Of a stretch of 22,928 nt of DNA, positions 22,917-22,928 are shown piece after piece. The stretch comes from Nitrospinaceae bacterium (lineage in GTDB: Bacteria; Nitrospinota; Nitrospinia; Nitrospinales; VA-1). The notes beneath the pieces were generated by a model that was given only the letters and a program-made list of their open reading frames with translations, was not told the origin of the DNA and did not search any database. Both the position numbers and the translations under genes were made by a program. The DNA is taken from the NCBI GenBank assembly GCA_029937655.1, contig JAPYPK010000017.1, positions 1 to 22,928 of the forward strand, written 5' to 3'. The number at the start of each line of letters is the position of its first letter. Position 1 is the first letter of the stretch.

Positions 22917-22928
22917 CTAGTTATATTT

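Larger units (their letters stand above)
22576..22928. other. AT-rich region without a confident gene at the right edge
   Basis: No plus-strand gene is supported for about 290 bases after the parvulin-like gene. An imperfect AT-only hairpin (ACTATT 22632-22637 with AATAGT 22651-22656) may weakly terminate that gene. The stretch 22690-22740 is less AT-rich than its surroundings and is open in frame on the minus strand. The final 80 bases carry a strong ribosome-binding site, a short reading frame and a hairpin, listed separately. Confidence 0.6.

Noticed and set aside
1..22928. Defence, toxin-antitoxin, CRISPR, insertion sequence, prophage or secondary-metabolite system
   Set aside because: No repeat-spacer array, transposase, integrase, tRNA attachment site or defence-domain gene was seen. 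Almost all sequence is explained by housekeeping cell-wall, division and cytochrome maturation genes.

Overview
The window looks like a chromosomal segment of an AT-rich, Gram-negative (diderm) bacterium. It is dominated by a complete, collinear division and cell-wall (dcw) cluster of 16 genes: mraZ-rsmH-ftsL-ftsI-murE-murF-mraY-murD-ftsW-murG-murC-murB-ddl-ftsQ-ftsA-ftsZ. MurE carries the DNPR signature of meso-diaminopimelate-adding enzymes. FtsQ and FtsA are both present, and a System I (Ccm) cytochrome c maturation locus lies next door. Together these fit a proteobacterium-like lineage. The cysteine-type CcmE (CxxxY instead of the usual histidine) recalls sulphate-reducing deltaproteobacteria and archaea, so my guess is a former deltaproteobacterium, Nitrospinota or a similar marine lineage. 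The sequence alone does not settle this.

Left edge (1-1356, minus strand): the N-terminal part of ccmF, running off the window, preceded by ccmE. A good sigma70-type promoter (1415-1444) drives ccmE leftwards. Positions 1357-1927 form a long intergenic region. It holds that promoter, a perfect 13-bp hairpin with a T-rich flank on the minus strand (1630-1662), and the mraZ control region. The mraZ control region has a TTGACA/TAGGAT promoter and an array of MraZ-box-like repeats (AAAGTGT and variants) with about 10-bp phasing.

Centre (1928-19972, plus strand): the dcw cluster. It encodes the cytoplasmic Mur ligases (MurC, D, E, F), Ddl and MurB, the lipid-linked steps (MraY, MurG), the septal synthase pair FtsW and FtsI, the scaffold proteins FtsL and FtsQ, and the cytoskeletal pair FtsA and FtsZ. 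It also encodes the MraZ regulator and the 16S rRNA methyltransferase RsmH. Gaps are mostly under about 90 bases and some genes overlap, so this is probably one long operon. A possible internal promoter lies in the 105-base gap before ftsW. Several starts were moved downstream to the family's usual N-terminus (mraZ, rsmH, murE, murF, murD, ftsZ). murB keeps its long form because the best Shine-Dalgarno of the cluster sits there.

Right part (19973-22928): a minus-strand DUF547 protein with a signal peptide converges on ftsZ. It is followed by a plus-strand Cof-type HAD phosphatase and a cytoplasmic parvulin-like protein with a Pro-Lys repeat. The last 350 bases hold no confident gene. They do contain a very strong ribosome-binding site with an 11-codon reading frame and a hairpin at the window edge, which is either a leader peptide or the start of a frameshifted gene.

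I found no mobile elements, CRISPR arrays, tRNA or rRNA genes, and no convincing undescribed multi-gene system. The most unusual items are the cysteine-type CcmE, the extended MraZ-box array, the oriented hairpin between the two divergent operons, and the leader-like edge sequence.
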